Source: Haliea sp.
GTDB taxonomy: Bacteria; Pseudomonadota; Gammaproteobacteria; Pseudomonadales; Halieaceae
NCBI GenBank assembly: GCA_002692965.1
Contig: NZNC01000019.1
Coordinates: 62,001 to 126,000, forward strand
Direction: 5' to 3'
Length of the DNA stretch: 64,000 bases
Positions 27,372-36,486 of this stretch are shown here, piece by piece. Within the stretch, counting starts at the first letter, position 1, and each line of letters starts with the position of its first letter. The translations under genes and the position numbers were made by a program. The notes under the pieces are model-generated. The model made no database searches. It saw only the letters and a list, made by a program, of their open reading frames with translations, and was not told the DNA's origin.

Positions 27372-28052
27372 ATGGGAATCTTTTCGCGCATGACCGACAT
27401 CATCAATTCCAACCTCAGCGCCCTGCTGGACAAGGCCGAGGACCCGGAAAAGATGATCCGCCTGATCATTCAGGAGATGGAGGACACCCTGGTGGAAGTG
27501 CGCAGTTCTTCGGCGCGGGTCCTGGCGGAGCGCAAGGCCGCTGCCCGCCGGCTGGAGCTGGTGCGCGAAGACATCGCGTCCTGGGAGGCCAAGGCAAAGC
27601 TGGCCCTGGGCAAGGGGCGGGAGGACCTGGCCCGCGCCGCCCTGCAGGAGAAGCAGCTGCTGGGCGAGGAGCTGGCGGCGGTGGAAGCCGAGCTGGCGGC
27701 CACCGACGAGCACATCGGTCAGTTGAACGAGGAAATCGGCCAGCTGCAGCAGAAGCTCGGCGATGCCCGGGCGCGGCAGAAAGCCATGCTGATGCGCAGC
27801 CAGACGGTGGAGTCGCGCATCCGCGTCAAGCGCCAGATCCAGCGCGAAGCCCTGGATGACGCCTTCCAGCGCTTCGAGCGTTTCGAGCGCCGGATGGACA
27901 CCCTGGAGGGGCAACTGGAGTCCATGGACCTGGGGCGCGAGGCGCCGGCGGACCTGGCGGCGGAGATCGACGCCCTGGTCGAGGATGAGCGCATCGACGA
28001 GGAACTCGAGCGCCTGAAACGCGAACTGGATAACCGCAAGGCGCAGGCCTGA
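27372..28052 (+). CDS. pspA: Phage-shock protein A (ESCRT-III-like)
   Basis: The 226-residue, almost wholly coiled-coil protein begins MGIFSRMTDIINSNLSALLDKAEDPEKMIRL, the PspA amphipathic membrane-binding helix. It continues with heptad repeats to the acidic end (EIDALVEDERIDEELERLKREL). PspA binds and inhibits PspF and forms scaffolds on damaged inner membranes. It is the first gene of pspABC, driven by the sigma-54 promoter about 105 bases upstream. Confidence 0.96.
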   Translation: MGIFSRMTDIINSNLSALLDKAEDPEKMIRLIIQEMEDTLVEVRSSSARVLAERKAAARRLELVREDIASWEAKAKLALGKGREDLARAALQEKQLLGEELAAVEAELAATDEHIGQLNEEIGQLQQKLGDARARQKAMLMRSQTVESRIRVKRQIQREALDDAFQRFERFERRMDTLEGQLESMDLGREAPADLAAEIDALVEDERIDEELERLKRELDNRKAQA

Positions 28053-28116
28053 TTGGCCCGCCCGGCGGAATGTGTCAGCCTGCGGGCTGACCCCACCGGC
28101 CTAGGAAGCGACCCCC

Positions 28117-28383
28117 ATGCAATTCTGGCAATTCATGTTTGTGCCCACGATCCTGTTTCTGGTGATCGTGGCGCCCATCTGGATCGTGATGCACTACCGC
28201 AGCCTGCAGCGCTCCTCCCGCAGCCTCAACGCCGAGGACCGCCAGGCGCTGGAGGAGATGCTGGCGACTGTCGACCAGCTCTCCAAGCGTATTCAGGTGC
28301 TGGAGACCATTCTCGACAGCGACCACCCGGACTGGCGCAACCGCAGCGAGCGGGAAGCGCGTGAAGAGGAGAAAGGATCATGA
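28117..28383 (+). CDS. pspB: Phage-shock protein B
   Basis: The 88-residue protein has one N-terminal membrane helix (FVPTILFLVIVAPIWIVMHY) and a cytoplasmic coiled coil with the RSLNAEDRQALEEM block, as in PspB. With PspC it senses envelope stress and draws PspA away from PspF. Its end overlaps the pspC start by 4 bases. Confidence 0.93.
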   Translation: MQFWQFMFVPTILFLVIVAPIWIVMHYRSLQRSSRSLNAEDRQALEEMLATVDQLSKRIQVLETILDSDHPDWRNRSEREAREEEKGS

Positions 28384-28898
28384 CACGAGGACGTCGATAC
28401 AGGGATCAGCGCGGGCCCCGCGGAAGGGGTGACGAGCGGCAGTTCCGCCTGGACCGTGCCTCCGGCTGGGGCATCGGCCTGTACCGCGATACCCGCCGCA
28501 GCCGGCTCGGGGGCGTGTGCTCGGGGATTGCCGAATACTGGAACGTGGAGCCCTGGCTGGTCCGCCTGCTGTGGATTGCCGGGATCCTGTTTACCGGCAC
28601 CCTGGCCCTGTGGGCCTATCTCGCCGCCTGGATTCTGCTGGTGCCGCGGCCGCAGCGGACATCCCGCAGCCGCTGGGAAGCGGAGGGTGGCGGCGATGAG
28701 CCGCCCGTGGACATGGAGTACGACGAGTTCCAGCACGTCTACCGGCCGCGCCGGGCCTTCCGCTACAGCGACTCCAGCACGGTGCGCCTGCGCCGGGCCC
28801 GGGAGCGCCTGGATGCTGCCCTGCGCCGGGTCGAGGCCATGGAGTCCTACGTGACCTCCCGGCGCTTCGAACTGGACCGGGAGATCTCGCGGCTCTGA
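28380..28898 (+). CDS. pspC: Phage-shock protein C (PspC domain)
   Basis: The 172-residue protein has a basic N-terminus, then the PspC domain: LYRDTRRSRLGGVCSGIAEY and WNVEPWLVRLLWIAG, with a membrane segment about residues 68-88. A C-terminal extension of about 75 residues includes a possible coiled coil (RRARERLDAALRRVEAM). It works with PspB as the membrane sensor. No pspD, pspE or pspG follows. A long hairpin starts just after its stop codon. Confidence 0.93.
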   Translation: MTRGRRYRDQRGPRGRGDERQFRLDRASGWGIGLYRDTRRSRLGGVCSGIAEYWNVEPWLVRLLWIAGILFTGTLALWAYLAAWILLVPRPQRTSRSRWEAEGGGDEPPVDMEYDEFQHVYRPRRAFRYSDSSTVRLRRARERLDAALRRVEAMESYVTSRRFELDREISRL

Positions 28899-28911
28899 GC
28901 CGCGACCGCAG

Positions 28912-28953
28912 CTGAGCTGTCGCCGCTCTTCCCGTGCGGGGGCGGCAGCTCAG
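28912..28953. terminator. 13-bp hairpin between pspC and fghA
   Basis: CTGAGCTGTCGCC pairs with GGCGGCAGCTCAG over 13 positions (one G-T pair), with a 16-base loop. It lies between two convergent genes and covers the fghA stop codon. It probably terminates both transcripts; no clear T-run on either side. Confidence 0.6.
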
Positions 28954-29786
28954 CCGGCGTGGAAGGCGATATGCTCGCCGATGAAGCTGGCGATAAAGAA
29001 ATAGCTGTGATCGTAACCGGGCTGGCGACGCAGGGTGAGCGGGTAGTCCGCTTCGGCGCAGGCCTGCTCCAGCAGCTCCGGGCGCAACTGCTCGACGAGG
29101 AAGTTGTCCGACTCCCCCTGGTCCACCAGCAAGGGCAGCTGCCGCGCGCCGGCACGGATCAGCTCGCAGCTGTCCCAGTCCGCCCAGGCCTGGCGATTAC
29201 CGCCGAGGTAATGGCCCAGGGCCTTGTGACCCCAGGGCACCTGGCTGGGCGCCACGATGGGGGCGAAGGCGGAGACCGAACGGTAGCGGTCCGGGTTGCG
29301 CAGGGCGATCACCAGGGCGCCGTGGCCGCCCATGGAGTGGCCGAAGATGGCGCGCCGGGTGCCGTCCAGGCCGAAGGCCGGCTCCAGCAGGGCCGGCAGC
29401 TCTTCCACGATGTAATCGTACATGCGGTAGTGCCGGTCCCAGGGCGCCCGGGTGGCGTTGACGTAGAACCCGGCACCGAGGCCGAAATCCCAGGCCCCTT
29501 CGGGGTCGTCCGGCACAGCGTCCCCGCGGGGGCTGGTGTCGGGGGCCACCAGGGCCACGCCGTGCTCGGCGGCGTAGCGTTGGGCCCCGGCTTTCTGCAC
29601 GAAATTCTCGTCGCTGCAGGTCAGCCCCGAGAGCCAGTAGAGTACCGGCACCGGGCCGTCCTCTGCCTGGGGCGGCAGGTAGAGGCCGCAGTGCATCTCA
29701 CAGTCACCGAGGGTGTCGCTGCGATGTTGCAGGCGCAGCTGGCGCCCGCCGAAGCAGCGGTTCTCGGCCACGATATCCACGTTCAT
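28950..29786 (-). CDS. fghA: S-formylglutathione hydrolase
   Basis: The 278-residue esterase-D family enzyme has YWLSGLTCSDENFVQKAGAQ, PDTSPRG and the nucleophile elbow GHSMGGHGAL (Ser151). The catalytic His is in PGYDHSYFFI. It hydrolyses S-formylglutathione to formate and glutathione, the second step of formaldehyde detoxification. It starts 13 bases after the adhC stop in the same operon. Confidence 0.96.
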   Translation of the reverse strand: MNVDIVAENRCFGGRQLRLQHRSDTLGDCEMHCGLYLPPQAEDGPVPVLYWLSGLTCSDENFVQKAGAQRYAAEHGVALVAPDTSPRGDAVPDDPEGAWDFGLGAGFYVNATRAPWDRHYRMYDYIVEELPALLEPAFGLDGTRRAIFGHSMGGHGALVIALRNPDRYRSVSAFAPIVAPSQVPWGHKALGHYLGGNRQAWADWDSCELIRAGARQLPLLVDQGESDNFLVEQLRPELLEQACAEADYPLTLRRQPGYDHSYFFIASFIGEHIAFHAG

Positions 29787-29799
29787 CCCCGTCTCCCCG

Positions 29800-30906
29800 T
29801 CAATAGAGCACCACTGAACGGATGCTGTCGCCACCGTGCATCAGGTCGAAGCCCTGGTTGATGTCCTCCAGGGGCATGGTGTGGGTGATCAGGTCGTCGA
29901 TATTGATCCTGCCCTCCATGTACCAGTCGACGATGGTGGGCACGTCGCTGCGGCCCCGGGCGCCGCCGAAGGCGACCCCGTGCCAGGAGCGCCCGGTGAC
30001 CAGCTGGAAGGGCCGGGTGGCGATTTCCTGGCCGGCGCCGGCCACGCCGATGATGTAGGATTCGCCCCAGCCCTTGTGGCAGCACTCCAGGGCCTGGCGC
30101 ATGACCTGGACGTTGCCGATGCATTCAAAGCTGTAGTCGGCGCCGCCACCGGTGAGGTCCTGCACCGCTTCCACCACATTGTCGACCTGGCTGGCGTCGA
30201 TGAAGTGGGTCATGCCGAACTTGCGACCGATGGCTTCCCGGGCCGGGTTCAGGTCGACACCGATGATCTTGCCGGCGCCCACCATGCGCGCGCCCTGGAT
30301 CACGTTCAGGCCGATACCGCCGAGGCCGAAGACCACCACGTTGCTGCCCGGGGTGACCTTGGCGCTGTAGACCACCGCGCCGACCCCGGTGGTGACGCCG
30401 CAGCCGATGTAGCAGATCTTGTCGAAGGGCGCGTCCTCGCGCACCTTGGCCACGGCGATCTCCGGCAATACGGTGAAGTTGGAAAAGGGGGAGCAGCCCA
30501 TGTAATGACGCAGGGGCTCGCCGTCGAGGGAGAAGCGGCTGCTGCCATCGGGCATCACGCCCTGGCCCTGGGTCTCGCGAATCGACTGACACAGGTTGGT
30601 TTTCGGGTGCAGGCAGAAACTGCACTCGCGGCATTCCGGGGTGTAGAGGGGAATGACGTGGTCACCGGGTTTGACCGATTTCACCCCGGCGCCGACCTCG
30701 CGCACGATCCCCGCGCCCTCGTGGCCGAGGATGGCCGGAAAGGCGCCCTCCGGGTCGTCCCCCGAGAGGGTGAAGGCGTCGGTGTGACAGATGCCGGTGG
30801 CCATGATTTCCACCAGGACTTCGCCATCGCGGGGGCCCTCGAGGTCCACCTCGCAGATTTCCAGGGGCTTGCCGGCGGCAAAGGCGACAGCGGCGCGTGT
30901 TTTCAT
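29800..30906 (-). CDS. adhC: S-(hydroxymethyl)glutathione dehydrogenase (class III ADH)
   Basis: The 368-residue zinc enzyme has the catalytic ligands ATGICHTD (Cys40), GHEGAGIV (His62) and YIGCGVTTG, the structural-zinc cluster [16 protein letters not shown], and the NAD motif [12 protein letters not shown]. It oxidises the glutathione adduct of formaldehyde to S-formylglutathione and also acts as a GSNO reductase in this family. AGGAGA precedes the ATG. A long open frame upstream belongs to the opposite strand and was left out. Confidence 0.96.
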   Translation of the reverse strand: MKTRAAVAFAAGKPLEICEVDLEGPRDGEVLVEIMATGICHTDAFTLSGDDPEGAFPAILGHEGAGIVREVGAGVKSVKPGDHVIPLYTPECRECSFCLHPKTNLCQSIRETQGQGVMPDGSSRFSLDGEPLRHYMGCSPFSNFTVLPEIAVAKVREDAPFDKICYIGCGVTTGVGAVVYSAKVTPGSNVVVFGLGGIGLNVIQGARMVGAGKIIGVDLNPAREAIGRKFGMTHFIDASQVDNVVEAVQDLTGGGADYSFECIGNVQVMRQALECCHKGWGESYIIGVAGAGQEIATRPFQLVTGRSWHGVAFGGARGRSDVPTIVDWYMEGRINIDDLITHTMPLEDINQGFDLMHGGDSIRSVVLY

Positions 30907-30936
30907 GCTGATCTCTCCTGCGTGCGTAGTGCTCGC

Positions 30937-30965
30937 ATGGTACGAGCTGGCCCCGCAGGGGACAA
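30937..30965 (-). promoter_or_regulatory. Candidate sigma-70 promoter of adhC-fghA
   Basis: On the minus strand TTGTCC (30965-30960) and TACCAT (30942-30937) are separated by exactly 17 bases, about 30 bases before the adhC start. Confidence 0.55.
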
Positions 30966-31011
30966 GCTGCCGTGTTTGCATTAGTCTGGGCAAAAACACG
31001 GGAGGCCCGGG

Positions 31012-31830
31012 GTGCAGGACAGGATTGAACAATTTGGCGGGGCCGGAGAGCCCCTGGTATTCGCCCACGCCAACGGCTTCCCGCCGGGCAGTTACCGGCG
31101 TTTGCTGGAGCCGCTCACGTCGCGTTTCGCGGTGAGCGGCTTCCGCCACCGGCCCCTGTGGTCTGGCGAGCCGGCGCCGCCGCGGGCCGACTGGCACCTG
31201 TTCGCCCGCGATTTCAACCACGCCCTCGCCCACAGCCTGGACCAGCCGGCCTGGGTCATGGGGCACTCCCTGGGCGGGGTGGTGGCCCTGCTGGCGGCGA
31301 TACAGGAGCCCCGGCGTTACCGCGGCCTGATTCTGCTCGATCCGGTGTTTCTGGGGTGGCGCCAGGCGATTGCCCTGAACCTGACGCCCCGCGGGCAGCT
31401 GACGCGCCTGCCGATGATACGCAGTGCCCTGCGCCGGCCCGAGCAGTTCGCCGACCGCCAGGCCGCCTTCGATTTCCATCGCGGCAAGCGCGCCTTCCTG
31501 GGGCTGAGTGACGCCGTGCTCTGGGATTACATCGAGGCCGGGACACAGGCCAGCGGGGAGGGCGTGAGTCTGGCCTGGTCCGGTGCCTGGGAGGCGGCGG
31601 TGTATGCCTCGGTGCCCCTGGTCTGGCCGCGCCTGCGCCGCCTGCGCCTGCCCACCCTGGGCCTGCGCGGCGAGCACTCGGATATCCTCACCCCGCGCGC
31701 CCTGCAGCGCTGGCGGCAGCTGCAGCCGCGGGCGGAGCTGGACACCCTGCCCGGGGGGCACCTGTTCCCGCTGGAGCAACCCGCGGTCACCGCGGAACGG
31801 GTGCTGCGTTTCCTGCGCGAGGCGGCCTGA
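31012..31830 (+). CDS. Alpha/beta hydrolase
   Basis: The 272-residue protein has the fold markers [19 protein letters not shown] (oxyanion HxNGFP), the nucleophile elbow GHSLGG (Ser near residue 85) and the C-terminal His in [11 protein letters not shown]. The substrate is unknown. It starts with GTG after GGGAGG, and the SpmAB-like gene overlaps its stop (TGATG), so the two are translated together. Confidence 0.85.
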   Translation: MQDRIEQFGGAGEPLVFAHANGFPPGSYRRLLEPLTSRFAVSGFRHRPLWSGEPAPPRADWHLFARDFNHALAHSLDQPAWVMGHSLGGVVALLAAIQEPRRYRGLILLDPVFLGWRQAIALNLTPRGQLTRLPMIRSALRRPEQFADRQAAFDFHRGKRAFLGLSDAVLWDYIEAGTQASGEGVSLAWSGAWEAAVYASVPLVWPRLRRLRLPTLGLRGEHSDILTPRALQRWRQLQPRAELDTLPGGHLFPLEQPAVTAERVLRFLREAA

Positions 31831-33059
31831 TGCTGCACCGGATCTGGCTGGGCTTCTTTGTCGCGGCCTTCCTCAGCGGACTCTGGCAGTGGCTGGGCCA
31901 GGGCGACAGCGAGGTGTTTCAGCGCATGGTGGGCAGCCTGTTCGAGATGGCCGGGCTGGCGGTGCAGCTGGCCATCGGGCTGATCGGCCTGATGGCCCTG
32001 TGGCTGGGGGTGGTGGCCGTGGGCGAGGCCTCGGGGCTGGTCGACCGGCTGGCGCGCCTGCTCTCGCCGCTGTTTACCCGCCTGATGCCGGAGGTGCCCC
32101 GGGGGCATCCGGCGATCTCCTCGATGACCCTGAACCTCTCCGCCAACGTGCTCGGCCTGGACAACGCGGCGACGCCCCTGGGCATCAAGGCGATGCGCGA
32201 CCTGCAGACCCTCAATCCCACACCGGGGGTGGCCAGCAATGCCCAGATCCTGTTCCTGGTGCTGAATACCTCCTCGGTGACCCTGTTCCCGATGACGGTG
32301 TTGTTGTACCGGGCGCAAATGGGCGCCGGGGACCCGGCGGCAGTGTTCATCCCCATTCTGCTGGCGACCAGTGCCTCGACCCTGGCGGGGCTGCTGGTGA
32401 CGGCCTGGGTACAGCGCATCCGCCTCTGGGACACGGTCCTGCTGGGCAGCCTGGCCGGGGTGTTTGCTTTCCTGCTGGCCCTGGTGGCCTGGCTCTCGAC
32501 CCTCGGCGCCGAGCAGTTGCAGCGGCAATCCAGTCTGTTCAGCAATTTGCTGATACTGAGCCTGATCCTGCTGTTCCTGGTGGTGGCCCATCGCCGGGCG
32601 GTGAATGTCTACGAGACCTTTATCGAAGGGGCCCGGCAGGGTTTTGAAACTGCCATCGGCATCATTCCCTACCTGCTGGCGATGCTGGTGGCGATCGGGG
32701 TGTTCCGCGCCAGCGGCGCCCTCGAGCTCTTGCTGGAGCTGCTGCGCAGCGCGGTGGCCAGTGGTGGCTGGGACGCGCGCTGGGTGGACGGCATGCCCAC
32801 GGCACTGATGAAGCCGCTGTCCGGCTCCGGCGCCCGGGCGATGATGGTGGACACCATGAACACCTTTGGCGTGGATTCCTTCCAGGGGCGCCTCGCCGCC
32901 ACCCTGCAGGGTTCCACCGAAACCACCTTCTATACCCTCGCGGTGTATTTCGGCGCGGTGGGTATCCGCCACGGCCGGCACGCGTTGGGCTGCGGCCTGG
33001 CCGCGGATGCTGCGGGTATTGCCGCGGCGATTGCGGTAGCCTACTGGTTCTTCGGATGA
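31830..33059 (+). CDS. Fused SpmA/SpmB-like nucleoside-recognition (Gate) membrane protein
   Basis: The 409-residue membrane protein contains two Gate (nucleoside-recognition) domains. The first half resembles SpmA ([19 protein letters not shown] and [15 protein letters not shown]). The second half resembles SpmB ([39 protein letters not shown]). In Bacillus these are separate spore-maturation genes; in non-sporulating proteobacteria fused versions of unknown function are common. It is coupled to the hydrolase before it. The transported or recognised ligand is unknown. Confidence 0.85.
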   Translation: MLHRIWLGFFVAAFLSGLWQWLGQGDSEVFQRMVGSLFEMAGLAVQLAIGLIGLMALWLGVVAVGEASGLVDRLARLLSPLFTRLMPEVPRGHPAISSMTLNLSANVLGLDNAATPLGIKAMRDLQTLNPTPGVASNAQILFLVLNTSSVTLFPMTVLLYRAQMGAGDPAAVFIPILLATSASTLAGLLVTAWVQRIRLWDTVLLGSLAGVFAFLLALVAWLSTLGAEQLQRQSSLFSNLLILSLILLFLVVAHRRAVNVYETFIEGARQGFETAIGIIPYLLAMLVAIGVFRASGALELLLELLRSAVASGGWDARWVDGMPTALMKPLSGSGARAMMVDTMNTFGVDSFQGRLAATLQGSTETTFYTLAVYFGAVGIRHGRHALGCGLAADAAGIAAAIAVAYWFFG

Positions 33060-33063
33060 GTGA

Positions 33064-33081
33064 CTGTCACAAAACTGTCAC
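33064..33081 (+). promoter_or_regulatory. Pho box upstream of ppk1
   Basis: CTGTCACAAAACTGTCAC is two CTGTCAC repeats with an 11-base period, matching the PhoB consensus CTGTCATAWAWCTGTCAY. Eleven bases downstream GAGAAT (33093-33098) matches a -10 at 4 of 6 positions, the spacing usual for PhoB-activated promoters. Transcription would start near 33105, so the ATG at 33097 would lie outside the message and 33175 is the better ppk1 start. Confidence 0.85.
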
Positions 33082-33174
33082 GCGGGGGATGGGAGAATGC
33101 GGCATGCTGTCGTCTCTGCCGTGCCCCCGGGCCTGCGGCACTCACCCGACCTGACCGAGGACCCGACGCAAACC

Positions 33175-35331
33175 ATGCAAAAGTCGCTCAATCGCCGCCT
33201 CGCCGACCTCGACCAGAAGCGCTTCATGCCCCGTGAGCTGAGCTGGCTGTCCTTCAACGCGCGGGTCCTGCAGGAGGCCGCCGAGCCCGAGGTGCCGGTG
33301 ATCGAGCGGCTGCGCTACCTGGGCATCTTCTCCAACAACATGGACGAGTTCTTCCGCGTGCGGGTGGCCGAGGTGCGGCGCCTGATTACCGTGTCCCAGG
33401 GCAGTGACCGCCAGCAGGCGAAGGACCTGCTGGCGGCCATCCAGCAGCAGGTGGTCCAGCTGCAGAAGCAGTTCGAGAAGGTCTACACGGGGGTGCTGCG
33501 GGAGCTGGCCAGCCGGCACATCTACATGATCAACGAGCGTCAGCTGGACGCCGGCCAGGCGGCCTTCGTGCAGGACTACTTCAGCCGTGCGGTGCTGCCG
33601 GAACTGGAGCCCATCCTGTTGCGGGATGGTCATCCCATCCCGCCCCTGAACGACGAGTCGATCTACCTGGCACTGGATGTGCGCACCGGCGACGACTATC
33701 ACTACGCGGTGGTGGAAGTGCCCACCGACCGGCTGGACCGCTTTGTGCAGATTCCCCGCCGCAAGGGCAAGCAGGGCAAGGTCTTCATCGCCCTGGACAA
33801 TGTCATCCGTGCCTGCCTGGTGCAGATGTTCCGCGGGGTATTCCGGATCGACGAGGCCGCGGCCTACTGTTTCAAATTCTCCCGGGACGCCGAGCTGGAG
33901 ATGGACCAGGACATCACCGAGAGCCTGATCGAGAAGATGGAGAGCAGCCTGCGCCAGCGGCGCCGGGCCGAAGCCGTGCGCTTTGTCTACGATGCGGCGA
34001 TGCCCACGCGCCTGCTCGATCACCTCTGTACGCGTTTTGGTTTCGGCAAGTACGACAGCCTGATTCCGGGGGGGCGCTACCACAACTCCAAGGACTTCAT
34101 GTCCTTCCCCAACGTGGGCCCCAAATACCTCGAGTTCAAGCCGCTGCCGCCGATCCGCCTGCCGCGGCTGGATGACCCGGGCAGCCTGTTCGACAACATC
34201 CGCGAGCAGGATGTCTTCCTGTATTTTCCCTACCACCCCTTCGACTACATCATCGACCTGCTGAAAACCGCGGCCCTGGACCCCCAGGTGACCACCATCA
34301 AGATCTGCCTCTACCGGGTGGCCCGCCAGTCCCGGGTGATTGATGCCCTGGTGAATGCGGTGCAGAACGGCAAGCGTGTGCTGGCGGTGGTGGAACTGGC
34401 GGCCCGCTTCGACGAGGCGGCCAATATTGGCTGGGCGCAGCGCCTCACGGAAAACGGCATCCAGGTGATCTTCGGCATCCCGGGCCTCAAGGTGCACAGT
34501 AAACTGTTGCTGATCGAGCGCCGGGAGGACGGTGAGGCGCGTTTCTACAGCCACGTGGGGACCGGCAATTTCAACGAGAAGACCTCGCGCACCTACACCG
34601 ATTTCAGCCTGCTCACCTACGACCAGAATATCGGGCGCGATATTCACGATGTCTTCGACTTCCTGCAGTTCACTTACAAGCGCCACCGCTACCGGACCCT
34701 GCTGGTGTCGCCCCACAGCACTCGCCCGGGCCTGCTGCACCTGATCGAACAGGAAATTGCCAACGCCCGCGCCGGCTATCGCGCGGAGATGCTGCTCAAG
34801 TGCAACAACCTGGTTGACCGGAAATTGGTAATGAAACTCTACGAGGCCTCGGAGGCCGGTGTCCGGGTCAAGCTGATCGTGCGCGGGATGTGCTCGCTGT
34901 TGCCCGGGGTCAAGGGCCTGTCGGAGAACATCCGCGGTATCAGTATTGTCGATCGCTTCCTCGAGCACCCGCGGGTCTATGTCTTTTACAACCGCGGCCA
35001 CCCGCGCTACCTGATGGGCTCTGCGGACCTGATGACCCGCAATCTGGACCACCGGGTCGAGGTGTTGTGCCCGGTGCGCGACCCGGCGGCGCAACGTACC
35101 TTGCAGGATATTCTCGACCAGCAGTGGCACGACAACGTGAAAGCGCGGGTACTGGATGCTGCCCAGTCGAACCAGTTTGTTCCCCGGCGCAAGAAGGCCG
35201 CGCGTATCCGCGCCCAGGAGTCCATTCACCGCTACCTGGCCAGCGGCAAGCTGCCGCGCTATGCCCGGGCCACGAAACGCGGCAAGAGCAGCGGGGCGAC
35301 ACGCCGTAGCAAGGGTGGAGGGAAATCCTGA
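33175..35331 (+). CDS. ppk1: Polyphosphate kinase 1
   Basis: The 718-residue enzyme has all PPK1 parts: FMPRELSWLSFNARVLQEA at the N-terminus, SNNMDEFFRVRVAEV, the catalytic region GLKVHSKLLLIERRED with the auto-phosphorylated His, and the second HKD-like block GSADLMTRNLDHRVEV. A Lys/Arg-rich C-terminal tail follows. It makes polyphosphate from ATP. The upstream Pho box indicates control by phosphate starvation. The next gene overlaps the stop codon (TGATG). Confidence 0.96.
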   Translation: MQKSLNRRLADLDQKRFMPRELSWLSFNARVLQEAAEPEVPVIERLRYLGIFSNNMDEFFRVRVAEVRRLITVSQGSDRQQAKDLLAAIQQQVVQLQKQFEKVYTGVLRELASRHIYMINERQLDAGQAAFVQDYFSRAVLPELEPILLRDGHPIPPLNDESIYLALDVRTGDDYHYAVVEVPTDRLDRFVQIPRRKGKQGKVFIALDNVIRACLVQMFRGVFRIDEAAAYCFKFSRDAELEMDQDITESLIEKMESSLRQRRRAEAVRFVYDAAMPTRLLDHLCTRFGFGKYDSLIPGGRYHNSKDFMSFPNVGPKYLEFKPLPPIRLPRLDDPGSLFDNIREQDVFLYFPYHPFDYIIDLLKTAALDPQVTTIKICLYRVARQSRVIDALVNAVQNGKRVLAVVELAARFDEAANIGWAQRLTENGIQVIFGIPGLKVHSKLLLIERREDGEARFYSHVGTGNFNEKTSRTYTDFSLLTYDQNIGRDIHDVFDFLQFTYKRHRYRTLLVSPHSTRPGLLHLIEQEIANARAGYRAEMLLKCNNLVDRKLVMKLYEASEAGVRVKLIVRGMCSLLPGVKGLSENIRGISIVDRFLEHPRVYVFYNRGHPRYLMGSADLMTRNLDHRVEVLCPVRDPAAQRTLQDILDQQWHDNVKARVLDAAQSNQFVPRRKKAARIRAQESIHRYLASGKLPRYARATKRGKSSGATRRSKGGGKS

Positions 35332-36428
35332 TGGCCGGGTTGGTCGGTGCGTGGGTGGGGCTGTCGGTGCTACTGGTGTTGGCGTCGCTGCTGCCCCTCT
35401 CGCGCCGCCCGCAGTGGTGGATTCGCGGCCTCGACTTCCCGCGCCTGCAGCTGGCGGTACTGGCGCTGCTGGTCCTGCTCGCCGGTCTCGCCCTGCATCG
35501 CTGGCAGCCCCTGGGTCCGGCCGGCTGGGCCCTGCAGGGCCTGCTGCTGGTCTGCCTGGCCTACCAGCTCAGCTGGGTGCTGCCCTACACCCCCTTCTGG
35601 CGTCGCCAGGTACCGCGCAGTGGTTCGCCGGGAGGGCCGAGCCTGAGCCTGCTTTCCGCCAATGTGCTGATGACCAACCGTCGTGCCGATGCGCTGCTGG
35701 CGCTGGTGCGTCAACAGCGGCCGGACCTGGTCATCACGCTGGAATCCGATCACTGGTGGGAGCAGCAGCTGGCGCCCCTGGAGACCGACTACCCCTGGTC
35801 GGTGAAATGCCCCCTGGACAACCTCTACGGCATGCACCTGTATTCCCGGCTGCCCCTGGAGGAGACCGAACTGTGTTTCCTGGTGGAGGAGGATGTGCCG
35901 TCGATACACACCCGGGTGGTGCTTGCCGACGGGGAATCGGTGCGCCTGCATGTGCTGCATCCGGCACCCCCCAGCCCCTCGGAGAACGAGGAATCCACCG
36001 AGCGCGATGCCGAGCTGTTGGTGGTCGCCCGCAGTCTGCTGGAGAGCCGCCAGCCGGTGGTGGTGGCCGGGGACCTCAACGACGTCGCCTGGTCCTCGAC
36101 CACCCGGCTGTTCCGGCGTATCAGCGGGCTGCTCGACCCGCGCATCGGGCGCGGCATGTTCAATACCTTTCACGTGAAGTTTCCCTTCCTGCGCTGGCCC
36201 CTGGACCACCTGTTCCACAGCCGCCACTTCAGCCTGCTGTCCCTGCGCCGACTTCCGGATATCGGTTCGGACCACTTCCCGCTGTGGGTGGAGCTGGCCC
36301 TGGAGCCCGGCCGCGACGATCACGAGGGACCGCAGGAACCCTCCCCGGGGGAGCGCCAGCGGGCGCGCGAAATCTCTGCCCACGGCAACGTGTCGGTGGC
36401 GGAAGTGCCGGAACCGGGTCGGGCTTAA
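35331..36428 (+). CDS. Membrane-anchored endonuclease/exonuclease/phosphatase-family protein
   Basis: The 365-residue protein has three N-terminal membrane helices (residues about 5-80) and then an EEP domain. The domain begins LSLLSANVLMTNRR, has the metal-site Glu region VITLESDHWW, then VVAGDLNDVAWS, and ends PDIGSDHFPLWVEL with the catalytic His. Relatives cleave phosphodiesters or phosphomonoesters. Coupling to ppk1 behind a Pho box suggests phosphate scavenging, by inference. Confidence 0.85.
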   Translation: MAGLVGAWVGLSVLLVLASLLPLSRRPQWWIRGLDFPRLQLAVLALLVLLAGLALHRWQPLGPAGWALQGLLLVCLAYQLSWVLPYTPFWRRQVPRSGSPGGPSLSLLSANVLMTNRRADALLALVRQQRPDLVITLESDHWWEQQLAPLETDYPWSVKCPLDNLYGMHLYSRLPLEETELCFLVEEDVPSIHTRVVLADGESVRLHVLHPAPPSPSENEESTERDAELLVVARSLLESRQPVVVAGDLNDVAWSSTTRLFRRISGLLDPRIGRGMFNTFHVKFPFLRWPLDHLFHSRHFSLLSLRRLPDIGSDHFPLWVELALEPGRDDHEGPQEPSPGERQRAREISAHGNVSVAEVPEPGRA

Positions 36429-36440
36429 GGTTGCCCTAAG
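36424..36440 (+). promoter_or_regulatory. Tandem repeat resembling PmrA/QseB/BqsR response-regulator site
   Basis: CTTAAGGTTGCCCTAAG holds TTAAG, six bases, then CTAAG: a direct repeat with 11-base period and one mismatch to the TTAAG-N6-TTAAG site described for P. aeruginosa BqsR and close to PmrA/QseB boxes. It overlaps the stop of the preceding gene and lies 46 bases before the nine-gene operon whose fifth gene encodes an OmpR/QseB-type regulator. Confidence 0.5.
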
Positions 36441-36456
36441 ACAGCTGACGCACACT

Positions 36457-36481
36457 ACCCTCACCAACTTCCCGTGAGGGT
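36457..36481 (+). promoter_or_regulatory. Stem-loop covering the first ribosome site of the nine-gene operon
   Basis: ACCCTCAC and GTGAGGGT form a perfect 8-bp stem with a 9-base loop. The 3' arm contains the GAGGG ribosome site of the gene starting at 36487. It could hide that site, or it could be the terminator of the ppk1 transcript; no T-run follows. Confidence 0.5.
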
Positions 36482-36486
36482 CAGCG

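Noticed and set aside
33097-33174. ATG at 33097 as ppk1 start
   Set aside because: It overlaps the proposed -10 and would precede the transcription start; the N-terminal 26 residues look unlike PPK1.
33142-35229. 695-codon minus-strand frame opposite ppk1
   Set aside because: Antisense shadow, with no recognisable domain; ppk1 on the other strand is certain.
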